A stretch of DNA of 64,000 nt from Polytrichum commune (lineage: Eukaryota; Streptophyta; Polytrichopsida; Polytrichales; Polytrichaceae): NCBI GenBank assembly GCA_950295325.1, contig OX485809.1, positions 26,922,144 to 26,986,143 on the forward strand. Reading direction: 5' to 3'. A program made the position numbers and the translations under genes. The notes beneath the pieces were generated by a model. That model worked only from the letters and a program-made list of their open reading frames with translations. It made no database searches and had not been told where the DNA came from. Of this stretch, positions 12,371 to 24,484 are shown one piece after another; position 1 is the stretch's first letter, and every line of letters begins with the position of its first letter.

Positions 12371-13205
12371 CCAAGTGGAGTGGACCACACTAGCGTAGGT
12401 GACGGGAGAGAGAATTCAAACCGTCCTCACAACTCCTTCGTGTCATTCCATAGTGTCACGCGCTACACTAATTCTATAGCATCATGCATCCATGTTAACA
12501 CTACAAAACCTTGTAATATCACGTGCACTTTGGTTGCCACATACGTGATACTACGGAGTCTAAAGTGTATCTATCTTATGTTACGACACAATGCCAACTG
12601 ACTAACTAGCTCGATCTTGCACTTCCCTAAGTTACGCCACATCGCCCGGGAAGGCCAAGTGGAGTGGACCGCATTAACGTAGGTGATAGGAGAACGAATT
12701 CAAATCGTCCTCGCATCTCCTTTGTGTCATTCCGTGGTGTCACACCCTACACTAATTCTATAGCATCACACATCCATGTTAACACTACAAAACCCCGTGA
12801 TATCACGTGCACTTTGGTTGCCACAAGCATGATACTACGGAGTCTAGAGTGTATCTATCTTATGTTACAACACAATGTCAACTAACTGACTCACTCGCTC
12901 TTGCACTTCCCTAAGTTACGCCACATCGCCCGGGAAGGCCAAGTGGAGTGGACCACACTAGCGTAGGTGACGGGAGAGCGAATTCAAATCATCCTCACAA
13001 CTCCTTTGTGTCATTCCATAGTGTCACACGCTACACTAATTCTATAGCATCACGCATCCATGTTAACACTACAAAACCCCATAATATCACGTGCACTTTG
13101 GTTGCCACAGACGTGATACTACGGAGTCTAGAGTGTATCTATCTTATGTTACGACACAGCGTCAGCTGCCTGATTCGCTCGCTCTTGCACTTCCCTAAGT
13201 TACGC
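12371..13205 (+). repeat. 284-bp tandem repeat, three units
   Basis: Units start at CCAAGTGGAGTGGACC at 12371, 12655 and 12939, and each ends at the CTTGCACTTCCCTAAGTTAC boundary. Units are about 90% identical by eye; the spacing is exactly 284 bp in both steps. Each unit keeps an open frame of about 72 codons, but 284 is not a multiple of three, so a continuous repeat protein is excluded. Probably a short satellite or an internally amplified transposon segment. Confidence 0.85.
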
Positions 13206-13453
13206 ATTGGACTCGCTCGCTCGCTCACAGACAGAGTACAAAACTTATTTACTTACGGAGGGAGTTGGGCGGACTGACTGATGGACGGACTGACTGATTG
13301 ATTGAGTGAGTGCAGGAGCTGGAGGCTCTAGTCCACCACCACATGCAAGCTTGCAGCAGCAGCCGCCTGTGAGCCGGCCGGGTGACCGACTGGCTACGTT
13401 TCCCAGGACTTTGGTCACAAAATGATGTTGGGAAGTGGCCATGAGTTCAGAGT

Positions 13454-13485
<32 letters not shown>

Positions 13486-13515
13486 GCCTTCCTTCCTTCC
13501 TTCCTTCCTTCCTTC
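13454..13515. repeat. Compound microsatellite (GACA)n(CCTT)n
   Basis: About eight GACA units followed by about seven CCTT units. It sits in a GC-richer pocket (about 13210-13590) that also has GACT/GATT-rich short repeats and a 112-codon open frame on the minus strand made largely of these repeats, which I do not accept as a gene. Confidence 0.9.
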
Positions 13516-13599
13516 AGAATCGACGCAACGTGGTTGCCAGTTCCGCTGCACCCGAGCCTGCTTCTTCTGACGCAGTCCTCCACACTCGCTTCCGTCTAA

Positions 13600-14127
13600 G
13601 GGCGGGTTTAGACTTGGAGTCAAGGCTCAAAAATGGGTTGGGGTGAAAGAAATCCACTCCTCTCATTGGTAGAGAGGTTGGGACTCGCCTCTTCAAGTTT
13701 ACATCATGAGTTGGGGCCAATTAACAAATAAATTATTTTATTCATCATGACAATGGCCTCAAGCCTTGGAAAAGAGAGCTCCCAACCTTGTGGACTCTTT
13801 CCCTCTAGTTGAGGCCATTGTCAGAGCTTTTATTTGCTTATAGTAGTTTATTCTTTGAGCATTGAATAGGAGGGGAGAAATTCTAAATTTATTATACTTT
13901 AATCATTATCCATAGAATAGTTCATGAGTACATTGGAACCTCTCATAACCCTCTCATAATTGCAGCCTCCAAATGGCCCCAACCCCACCTAAATAGGTTT
14001 ACACATGAAAGCAATGAATGAAGTTAGGTTACTTTCTTATTAATGGCCTTGGGGGCCGATTTGCATGCCACATGGGACATATTGGCCTTCGTTCCCAATG
14101 GCCTTGGCCCCAAGTCTAAACAGGCCC
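13600..14127. mobile_element. Family E Harbinger-like MITE
   Basis: Ends GGGCGGGTTTAGACTTGG and (inverted) GGGCCTGTTTAGACTTGG, with similarity continuing through CAAGGC. Flanked by TAA at 13597-13599 and 14128-14130. 528 bp, non-coding. Its right TAA is also the left flank of the next element. Confidence 0.8.
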
Positions 14128-14130
14128 TAA

Positions 14131-14627
14131 GGGCCACTTCACACACGAGCCAAGAGCCGTGACCACAAAATTGTGAAAGTGTCCAAAGGCCCCCGTCCCA
14201 ACACACCTCCAAACTCATCATGCATGTAGTGTGGTCACGGATGCTCAGGTGTAGTGTGAAGTCATTTGTGACGGGTGCTCAACCAAATGCTATTTCAATG
14301 AATGCATGTTCATGTAGGTCCTCACACATGATAAAGTAGAATAAATCAATGGTTGTGAGCATCTGGAGTGCCATGGTCTCCCGGTTTTGTGTTGGGCCTA
14401 CCTCCAAGATGTGGTTTTTGAAACTAGTCCAAGTGACCATGAAACATAATCCATTCGATGCCATGTAGGACTCCATGTAGACTTTACATCCGTCTTGCAT
14501 TCACATACTCCGTTGGTCCCTCAAGCGTGGTGTGAAGCGAACTTCGACCGGCTCCGCCTTTTGCACCAATGAGAGTGCTTGAAGTGTAATGGTCACGGGC
14601 TCTCAGTCTCGTGTGTGAAGTGGCTCT
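14131..14627 (-). mobile_element. Family A Harbinger-like MITE, inverted copy
   Basis: The whole sequence is the reverse of the 14818-15318 copy, starting GGGCCACTTCACACACGAG and ending GTGTGTGAAGTGGCTC. The left flank is TAA; the right flank (TGA) has lost the match. It abuts the family E element with only the three-base target between them. Confidence 0.85.
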
Positions 14628-14817
14628 GAGTTATCGCATGTTGCCTGATGTGAGGTTCATGAGGAGGTAAGTTAATGGTGGCCGGTGCTCAGTGGGTAGC
14701 TTGGAGAGCCCGAAGGGGAAATCTACCCAGAATCGTTTTAAAGGTTTCCTTTCAGTTTAGCAGCTTATTGAAGAAAATCGGCATTTCTTACGATAGAGTT
14801 GATTGTTTGTGTCGTTA

Positions 14818-15318
14818 GGGCCACTTCACACACGAGACTGAGAGCCCATGAACATTACACTTCGAACACTCTCATTGGTGGAAAAGGCGGAGCCGGTCCA
14901 GGTTCGCTTCACACTACGCTTGAGGGACCAACGGAGTATGTGAATGCGAGATGGGTGTGAAGTCTACGTGGATTCCTACATGGCATCGAGTGGACTGTGT
15001 TTCATGGGCACTTGGACTATTTTCAAAAATCACCTCTTGGAGGTAGGCCTAACACAAAACCGGGAGACCATGGCACTTTGAACGCTCACAACCGTTGATT
15101 CATTTTATTTTATCATGTGTGACGACCCTCATGAATAGATATTAATTGAAGAAAACATTTGGTTGAGGGCATGGTCACATATGACTTCTCACTACACTTG
15201 AGGATTCGTGACCCACACTACATGATTTTGGAGGTGTTGTGGGACGGCCTTTGGACACTTTCTTTTGGGCTCTCACAATTTCATGGTCACGGCTCTTGAC
15301 TCGTGTGTGAAGCGACCC
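14818..15318 (+). mobile_element. Family A Harbinger-like MITE, best preserved copy
   Basis: 501 bp between perfect TTA duplications (14815-14817 and 15319-15321). TIRs begin GGGCCACTTCACACACGAG and GGGTCGCTTCACACACGAG. The 3-bp TTA target and G-rich ends are the hallmarks of PIF/Harbinger (Tourist-like) elements. No coding capacity. Confidence 0.88.
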
Positions 15319-15419
15319 TTAGGACTAACGTTCACAAGTCCAAAATCAAAGGAAGAGGACATAAATGTGTGTGTTGGTATTGTTGGGCAACCATGACTAC
15401 CTAGACAAAAATACTTGCT

Positions 15420-15800
15420 CGCCTTTTAGGAGTTAAGAGGCACTTTGTGGCTTGTTTATACTAGTATCATTGGATCATGACCACCACTCTCTTGATTTTT
15501 TTCATTGGTTGAGAAATGAGTGGTGGTCTCACTTGATTTTATACAAGGTCATCCAAAAATAAGATTGGCCGTTTCATTAAAAGGGATCAAAGGGACCAAA
15601 GAAGTTTGAATGGATGAACAAAACTATGTGGACTTTTACATGGTATGCAATGGATAATGTTCAATGGTCTACGCAATTCTACATCAAGCCCGCCCCGAGA
15701 AGGTGAGACTAACACAAAATCACAAGACCATCGAGCTTTAGAATCTAACAATCCTTGCTTTCTTATAACTTATTGTGTAAAAAGGGCCACATGAGTGGGA
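15420..15800 (+). mobile_element. Decayed family A relative
   Basis: Retains the internal order of family A (TCATTGG; GGGACCAAAG; GTGGACTTTTACATGGTATG; CACAAAATCACAAGACCAT; CACATGAGTG) at low identity. Ends are no longer definable. Confidence 0.4.
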
Positions 15801-17965
15801 TGTTAATGAATTAACCAAGGAGCAAAAATTATTATGATGTTGCTTGATCTTCATGTTGGTCTAAGTCTACATGTCATCCCATAACAAATACCACGAGAAT
15901 TAGAGCCCCTTCATAACTAATTCACCCTTTCAAATGTGAATACACTTAATGGGTGCACACAAGCATGCTTGTATCTACATTTCCTCCATGGGCAAGCCCT
16001 TAAGTTGTAACATGGTTAGTTGAGAAATATACACCCACTATAATTTGGGTGGGTGATAGTGGTACAGGTTGCACCAAAAAATCATAACAATCATCTAAAA
16101 AATATCCAGTCACTTGTCCTAATATTAAAATGACAACAATCATCTAATCCTATCATGATATAGTGGACGTGCCAATCTATGGGTGATGTATAATTGATTT
16201 CTTGTGCATTAATATTTGGTCTATGTATGGGTGCATGTTGCTATAGTTTACAATCATATGGCCCAAAATACACCACTTATTTCACTCAATTTAGACATGC
16301 AATTAGTCTGGTCCGTAACTAAAGTAGTATTGAACCTATTGTTGTAGGTGCCGAATTGTTGTGACTATTGTTGTTATTGAAGATGTCATTCCAGCTAGTA
16401 TTTGCAACCCATAACACATTGTCATTTATTGAGCATATAAGTTAGTTACTATTGCAGTTGTCATCTCACACCAAAATTGTTCCTGCTAAACCATAAACAA
16501 GTCACACGTAACACACAACACCATACTAGGTAAATTTCCAAACACGCACACATTAAAAATATATAATTTGAATACACCCAAATTCACTCATATAGTAAAC
16601 AAAGACACATACACCGGATTTACACAAACCCATAGGCATAGTTTTTTAGCTTAGGGTAGTACTAATAAGAATATAGGACAAAAAGACATATTAATAAAAT
16701 TTGCATTCGTTGTTGTAATTTAGATTTTGGATAAAATAAAACCCATGGAAGCAGTCATGGACGACTTAAAATGTGATTTTTGTACCAACTAGGTGTCTCA
16801 CATAAGTTTTATTAGGACAATTCCATGTTAATCCAAGTAATTGAGGATGTTGATTGACAACTCCTACACTCATTCAAGAATAAGAGGTTGCAAGTCTCTC
16901 AATCATAGTACATGCATTGGTGATAGTCTTTCAATCTCATATTATTTACCTTGGCAATACTGTAGTATGTTAGTGAGTTCATTTTAATTGGATCTTGTGC
17001 GGTGCACAAGCATAAGTACAACCATTGACAATAGTCTTGCATAAAGTATATTGTTTTTGTCTCCTTGCCAAAGCCAAGGGCATTTTGATGTGGTCAATAG
17101 TCATGTGTTAATTAACCTCTTAAGTGTGACTTGAATTGATAGTACAATCACCCTTGTAGGGTTCCCAATCTTCTTTGATTGATTTTTTAATTCAATAAGA
17201 CAATCAAGCAATAGTCTTTTACTTCAATTCCAAGTGGAAGTAACACTTATCTATCCCATAACTTATCTATCCCATAAGACAATAGGCCAAACCATTGTTC
17301 AAGTTAAAGGGCCATAATCTTGGTTCATTTATACCATTTTCAAAATTTCAAATCGAACACAATAACTCACTTTAGTTTTTTTTTAATAATTAAAAAAAAA
17401 TCATTGGCAACTATTCAAGGCTATTGTTTGGTTGTGTTGATCATCATGATTCAAATAACATAGATTTTCCCTTAGCATACATCAAAGTAACTTAATCACG
17501 TTTATATAAATATTTGGCACTTACTAATGTTCAATACCCAAGTGCCATATCTCCTTTCACCAAGGATTACTTTACCTTTCATAGATAATGGTCTTGCCCT
17601 TTTAGCTTCCAACCTGCCAAAGGTTAGGAAGACGAAAACCTTCTTCTCTTAACATATTAAATGAGTGTTAATTCATCTTAACATCAAGATCACTCAAAAA
17701 TAAGGAATTGCCTACCACAAATTCAATTTGCACATTCCCCATTGTTAATTCTCTCTTGGCACAACGTAATTGGGAGTTTCATATTCTTCCCCTCAAAGCA
17801 TTCACAACAAAACTATGGTCTTTAGTCTATTCGAATGGATAGTTATCATATGAAGGAAGTCAACCTTCAAGACTAAGGTACCATTGTTTCATGACTGAGT
17901 TCATCCCTTCATATCAAGATTGCTCAATCAAATTGAATTGTTATTTTAAAGTCCACTATAATCTC
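15801..17965. other. AT-rich intergenic stretch, nothing recognised
   Basis: More than 2 kb without an open frame of 60 codons on either strand and without clear repeats to the rest of the window. Frequent stops on all frames. Old degraded sequence is the likeliest reading. Confidence 0.6.
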
Positions 17966-18367
17966 CGGGGGGTGCACTCCATTGTCAAGTTGAACACCAC
18001 ATGCGATAAAAACAAATATACTTTTAAAATAAAACATCCAAAATGGGTCAAAATTTTATCAAAAATTTTATGAGTATATATACATGGTATCTATTACATA
18101 GTAAAAAATGGTAACAAAATTCGATGATTTTTTTATTTTATGAAACATACCATTTCTAACTAGAATGACAGAGAATTGAGCTAAAACATTTACTACAAAA
18201 ATGAAGATGACTCAAAATTTCAAAAAGATATACAAAATATATTATCAATGATTATGTGTATGTAGAAAAAAATATCATAATTTTTAAAATGATCTATGGC
18301 ATATAATATAGGGTAGCGAACTTTTATCGGACGTGGTTATAAAACATAAGGGGGTGTGATTGCCCTG
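17966..18367. mobile_element. hAT-like element, second copy
   Basis: Aligns along its length with 10427-10854 (CTCCATTGTCAAGTTGAACA near the left end; CATGGTATCTATTACATAGT; ACTAGAATGACAGAGAATTG; TAATATAGGGTAGCGAACTT). The right TIR and flanking duplication are degraded. Confidence 0.65.
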
Positions 18368-20126
18368 AGATATAATCACTTTGTGATTCTAGCTATATTG
18401 CAAATAGTTAGAGTTCTTATTGTGGACCCACAAACAAAATGACCATACTATGAATTGCAATCTTAACAACATGTCATCACACAAAGAGGAGTTACATACA
18501 AGGTCCATGAATTACTCCCATAAAACATGACTGCTCAATATGCACTTACAATAATAAAGTTCCAATTTAGGATACAAGTAGACAATCCTGTATGAAACCC
18601 TTGGTTACTATTCTAGCTTTTAGAAGTTCATACAATAGACTTGCAACTAAGGAATCCCTCCTTTAGTGCTAATGACAACATCTAAAAAACTCAAAGTTTG
18701 TTGAGTGGTGTCAATGTTTCATGAGTATCTTAGAGAGAGAGAGAGTTGTTGATACATAACTTCGTTCATGAGCGTGTGTAGATTTCAACATACACCTCTT
18801 TTCCTATTAGACTATGGTCTTTATGATTACCACTTCATGATATTTGAAGACAATAGCTTAGTCAAACCTTCTCAATCACAATCTTCTAGTTCAATTGAGG
18901 TCATGTTCTCACCTAAACCATGTTTAAGCAAAAAATCAACACCACAATAACCTCCTTGTAAATTGTTTGTGGCTCTTGATAGTTATCACATATTGGACTT
19001 TAATAATTTGTTGATCCCCCCTCCTTGAACATTCACCTTGAATTTCATACAAGAAGTTGTTGTTCATTTACTTACATTTTTCCAAAAAAAAATCATTTAT
19101 AGTTTTACTTCTTAATTAACTAGCTTTCTATAAGCGCACTATCCAAATAATGAATATAAACAAATGAATGCAATATGTGGCAAAGTACATCTTCCTTGAG
19201 TAATACTTAAAATCTTAGAAACTAGTAATTGCATTTGACGAAGTACTACAATCTTCTTTCTAAAACAACACATTCTACAAAACCTGACTTGTTCACAAAT
19301 GGAAGATGGTGGTTTAGGATGATAAGAAGAATCCTATCAAACCATTGACAATGACATCGATATGTAAATAAGTACCAAAATAACCCATTCACTGAGGTTG
19401 ACCATAATGGAATTATAAACATAGAAACAAATAAACATAATAAAACAAACTTTTGGTCATGCATGCATAATTATAGTAGATAAGTCCAAAAAATTGTATA
19501 AATCCACAAGATAAACATTTTCATGTGTGGCTCATATTGAAAGTTATGAATACCTTAACTTCAATTGAAAGGTATTAAAGAAGAAACACATATTAGTCAT
19601 CTTTTGAAAATGTATATGTATCAACATAAACTTCTAAATTATTAACCTAGTACCATACCCTCAACCCATAGGGGTAACCCAAGAGTCATGGTCAACTAGT
19701 TTGGAGGACAAAGATGGACAAAACTTCTATCACACCAAATTTCTTCAAATATATATATATATATATATATATGATGGATTTGTCATGGGATTAGTCATTA
19801 TATACCCATCACGTGAACTAATGAATACAAATTATAGGTCCAATAATTGTGTATTTTTTTCATCCACCAAGCAAACTAATAATTACATAGAGGACAAATT
19901 TGCAGGTCATATGATATTATTGCCTCAAGTGATATGTTGTACATTAAAATGACCAGTTATAGTATAAAATTTAACATTGGTTCATGAAAACATAGTGCCA
20001 ACATGGCTACTACTATGCACTTGTAACACCCAAAGGTGTCATTGTAAAGTTAGGCTTAAACCCGACATACCATGTGTCATGGGCCACCCATATAACCAAC
20101 CCCCACTAGAAGTTGCTACATCAAAA
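18368..20126. other. AT-rich intergenic stretch with (TA)n tract
   Basis: No gene recognised. A (TA)n run of about 12 units lies at 19749-19772. Confidence 0.6.
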
Positions 20127-21030
20127 TCCACAATACAATTCATAGAATTTACATAATGTAATGATAATTATGCTGCATAATGCCTTGATAGAAACTATAA
20201 AATACAAACCACTCATCGACAACATTACAACAAGAGACTGTAATGTAGCCACATTCATGGTCTTAGTTGCATGTGCAAGAGCCACCACACACATCCCATC
20301 AATGAAAAGCTTGGAAATAAAACTTAAGCTCCCTATCACAAAAATTAAGAATATATATAAACAAATTAACACAATCGCCACACAATATGCACACTCCATA
20401 TCAATTCATAAACAAAAACTTCCAAGACCCACCATACATCAACAAATCAAAAGTCAAAACATCAATGACTTAGACCAACTTTGTCAAACTTGTTATGCAT
20501 GTAGAAAACAAACAATCCTTCGTAGACCTCCAGACCCGCCATGAACCATCACATCAACAAAAAGTTGTTGTGAACAGCACAAACCAATATTTCAACTTAA
20601 TTAGCAATCGCTTAGGGATAAGCCGTTGGTTGATATTGCATTTCATGCATGTACTCACATAGCAACACAAAGTCACCTCGCTCCCATGTCCACCTCAAAC
20701 AAGCTCCACAATAATCGAACCCGGACTGGAACAAACACCCGCTCCCAACGACACATGAACTTAATGACTTAGTTTACACTCACTACCAAAAACACACCCT
20801 TATATCTAATTTCTAGATGATACTATGTTTTTAGGCAATATCCCACTAACTATAGTTCCATGTAATTGGAAATTGTTGAAGGTTATTGATTACTAAACTA
20901 GTGTCTACTCACTGCAAAATGTGAAGTGGGTTTACAGCTAACGTCGTTGTGCTTCAGGACGTGGCCAATGATGTTCTACGAAATAGACGCTTTATTCACT
21001 CCGACCTCCTTTCAAAGAGCGGAGTTCTTA
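20127..21030 (-). repeat. Repeat I, copy 1, with conserved hydrophobic frame
   Basis: About 900 bp homologous to 27645-28560. On the minus strand, both copies keep a frame starting MECA-CVA and running through VLICL, LIFVIG and SKLFIDG. Here it is 92 codons long (20399-20121) and strongly hydrophobic at its start. No protein family is recognised, and both copies look degraded, so this may be the remnant of a transposon gene. Confidence 0.55.
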
Positions 21031-21209
21031 TTCTCGTTGGATTTGGCTTCCACACGTGCATGTTATCCAACCTCTAGCTTCCCAAGCAATACTTTCATGG
21101 TTGGTGGGTGATTTCCGCCGTACATTAACCCCACCTACCTCATTCATCACCAACAAAAAAATGCTATCAATATCTAGCCAACATGGATATCTACCAAGAC
21201 ACCTACATT

Positions 21210-22110
21210 TGAGTGGTATGTGGTTAGATCGGATCTAGAAACAAACACCATTAAAACACATGTTTGAAAGAGATTGGACTACATGCTCAAAATATACTAA
21301 CCATTCTAAATTCAAAAGTCAACACAATCGGGTGACCTATACACCCATTGAACGAACACGAGGATCTTCACGCTAATAACGAACAAGAGAGATAATGCCA
21401 ATCCCTTCGGTTGGAAATGAACAAGGTGTTCATACAAGCTCCAACAATTATGAGCGAATGGGCATGGCCATGATTTGGACTTGCTATTTATGTCACACTG
21501 ATTTCATGTTTTATATCCTACAAGAAGTGGGTGCAAAGAGGGAAAAAAAGTGTCTGAATAACACGCGTCCATAACTGTGATTCGTATCGTTCGATGGGCA
21601 ACTCAGAAACACTTCTCATCATTCACCGTCTCTGCTCTGTGTTGGAGGTTTCAGGTTGCCCTACTTCAAACAAATGCATCTCAAAAGCAGGAGTGAGTGA
21701 AGGAAGAATCTAACTTAGATTCGTGTAGAGCGTGCTCAAAGCCTGGTGGCTTGACAGTGGAAGCATCACCAGGAGAAACTCTTGCCAGCCCTGTCAATAA
21801 CTTATTACTTGAACAAAAGGGGCATGATGATGACACCGCTACGTTTCCTGTGCTTTGTTTGGGCAGTCCATAAGCATAACAATAATAATTACAATAATCC
21901 TTCTGTACAGGAGTCGTTTGGGCACAAGTTACAAGTTACAACCTATCATCGATGTCCTACTTAACTCATACCTTTCTATCCACTTCACAATGATCTGAGG
22001 AGAGAGGGAATTATCGTATACGAGCATAGCTCTCATCCACCCCAACATAAAACCTCGACTCCAAACAGTTTTGGTGCCGATTCATCTCAAACGATCTTCC
22101 AGTACATCCA
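21210..22110 (+). repeat. Repeat B, copy 2
   Basis: Matches 6838 onward from GAGTGGTATGTGGTTAG through GAACACGAGGATCTTCAC to CAAGAAGTGGGTGCAAAGAG, and again near 21985-22110. The stretch 21600-21960 is GC-richer and is not shared with copy 1. An open frame of about 55 codons there (from about 21703, containing SKPGGLTVEAS) could be an exon remnant but is not recognised. Confidence 0.5.
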
Positions 22111-22839
22111 TTCAAGGTCTTTAGAATTAACTCCGACGTCAAATGAGCAACAAAAAGTACTCTGCATGATGCAAATTATAATACTTTTACCACTTTGGCA
22201 CTAATTAAGCAGTTTAGGATTAAACCAATATTTTAAGATTAACATGGGAAGTTTGATCTTCCCTTTGAACCCGGGATTGCCGAATCTTTAAACATAAATT
22301 ATGATGCTTATTCGCCTGCAAATAGCCGATGTGGTAGAGGTACTCTGGTACTATGGAATGGTGTTTATGTGGGAGGAGTGAGAGGTACGTTTGTATACGA
22401 TAATTCTCCCGTCTCTTATGATTCGAAAGTGGCAATGTGATGGAACGCAAGGGCCGCAACATCACAGCGATCTTCATGGCGATCTTCATGGACATGAGTA
22501 TATCGATAGATAGACACCTAGTGTGTGTGTTTTCATGTACGACCAACTCTTCATTTAAGACGTCAGTGGACGTACGCCTCGGCGTGCCACCACATGACCT
22601 AAGTTAAGACCTGTTTTTTACATCCCATTTGCAGGCTCACATGTTTCGAGATTGCATATAAAGAAGAATACTTCTACCTACAACTGCATCAGTTTATTCA
22701 ACATTTCAACGATCTTGTCTGGGTGCAACATGTGACCCAGATGCCTACTTTGCACCCATTTAAAACTCTCACATGTTTGGACTTTGCATTCGAGCAGTGC
22801 CCGGGAAGTTTTTGGGTATAGTCGGTCAAGATCCTAGTG
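22111..22839. other. Intergenic, nothing recognised
   Basis: Open frames up to 108 codons on the minus strand show no recognisable domain. No terminal repeats seen. Confidence 0.5.
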
Positions 22840-23010
22840 ATTCTAAATCCAACCGGTTATATGTTGACATCTTCCAGTTTTGCTTTATTCATTTGAGGTA
22901 TTATCTATAGATTCCTCTAAAATGATCGGAAATTCTCCTGAAGTCTCCAACTTCAACCACTAATTTCTCAAACTCAACCGGTTCGTCTGTAACTAACCGC
23001 TGGTTCTTCC
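22840..23010 (+). repeat. Repeat H, uninterrupted copy
   Basis: Matches 3440-3600 and continues without a gap into AACCGCTGGTTCTTCCCG, showing the state of the site before the CACTA-like insertion seen in copy 1. Confidence 0.55.
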
Positions 23011-23026
23011 CGAGCAGTGCATTCAA

Positions 23027-23522
23027 GGGCCACTTCATGTGTGAGACTGAGGGCCCGTGACCATTGCACTTCAAGCACTTTCATTGGTGGAAAAGGCAGA
23101 GCTGGTCCAAGTTTGGACCGCACTACATTGGAGGGACCAACGGAGTAAGATGGATGCGAGATGAATGTAAAGTCTACGTGGATTCCTACACGGTATCCAA
23201 TGGATCGTGTGTTCAAAGTCACTTGGATTGTATTTCAAAAACCACCCGTGGAGGTAGGCCTAACACCGGGAGACCACGGCACTCCGAAATCTCACGAATG
23301 TTGATTTATTATATTTTTATCATGCATGAGGACCCTACATGAATAGGAATACATTGAAATAGCATTTGGTTAAGGGTATGGTCACAAATGACTTCACATT
23401 ACACTCAAGGGCCCGTGACCGCCCTACATGATTTTGGAAGTGTCTTGGGACATCCTCTGGACACTTCTTTCATGCTCTCACAATTTCATGGTTGCGGGTC
23501 TTCACTCATGTGTGAAGTGGCC
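23027..23522 (+). mobile_element. Family A Harbinger-like MITE, fourth copy
   Basis: Starts GGGCCACTTCATGTGTGAG and ends with CTCATGTGTGAAGTGGCC. The interior aligns fully with 14818-15318 (GGACCAACGGAGTAAGATGG, GTAAAGTCTACGTGGATTCC). Flanking duplication not recognisable. Confidence 0.8.
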
Positions 23523-23985
23523 TTGAGAAAACATCAATGTATGATAGATTTTCAAAAATTGTAGCACATACTAAACAATGTGCGTTCGTGATGTGGGCCC
23601 TGAAAATATAACCAAGAGATGCACAACCTTGCACGGGGAGACTTAGATTTAGGTTGAGCTCCCAACATCCCATAATTATTCTCCCATGGCCACAACTACT
23701 TAGTAACGTTATGGAGTGGAGCTAACCTGCTCATAACGGTTTAGATAAGGACTTTCCTACTCAATTTTATTCTTAGATCAAATCTAGGCAGTCGATCAAT
23801 AGCTCTGTGACAATAATGTTGGTAGTTTTATGGCACTTCTTTAATCCTTTTATGCATTTTACATTTTATGTGCTTTGATCATTTGACTACGTTTTCATCT
23901 TGGGTAATGTTGGCGGGTATCTAGCCTTCCTTTGCATGAGGATCATATACAACAAGAGCCAAGAAATCACGAGTTAAGAGAGTAA

Positions 23986-24481
23986 GGGGCGGTTTACACT
24001 ATGGACCATGAAGTCGTCCCACGTAAGAGGCCTATTTTGCATGGGACGACTTCATGGGACGACTTCCATGGTCCGAGTTACTAAAATATTAGTTTTCATG
24101 GTTCATGGGCCCTTCACTAGGTGTAAACCGAATGTGGACCATGAAGAATGACCATGCACCAAAAAGTGGAGTCATTAACTAAGTTGGAAAAAAAATCATT
24201 AAAAAAATCCAAAAAAATCATTAAAACGGCATTTTTCTGACATGGGCCCTTGCTATTTTTCCTAGACCACCTCTTTTGCTTGTCCCAACGGAAAACCCAT
24301 TGGACCATGGCAGTGGATAGAGTAGGCTTAAAAAAACAAATTTGTGGACCTCAACCTCCGTGGTCACTCTGCCATTTTTTCCTTGGTGTAAACCCAAGTC
24401 GTCCCGGGACGACTTCAACGTCCAATCACATCGCTTAGATGGCCGTGGGACGACTTCATGGTCCATAGTGTAAACCGCCCC
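23986..24481. mobile_element. Family C Harbinger-like MITE with perfect 38-bp terminal repeats
   Basis: The ends begin GGGGCGGTTTACACTATGGA and are perfect inverted repeats of each other for 38 bp. Flanked by TAA on both sides (23983-23985, 24482-24484). 496 bp, non-coding. The interior carries further direct and inverted copies of GGGACGACTTC. Perfect ends and an intact duplication point to a recent insertion. Confidence 0.9.
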
Positions 24482-24484
24482 TAA

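Noticed and set aside
12218-13277. Three similar open frames suggesting a repeat protein
   Set aside because: The 284-bp period is not a multiple of three, so the units cannot form one frame. The frames follow from repeat identity.
13245-13583. 112-codon frame on the minus strand
   Set aside because: Made mainly of the GACA/CCTT and GACT microsatellites ([19 protein letters not shown]).
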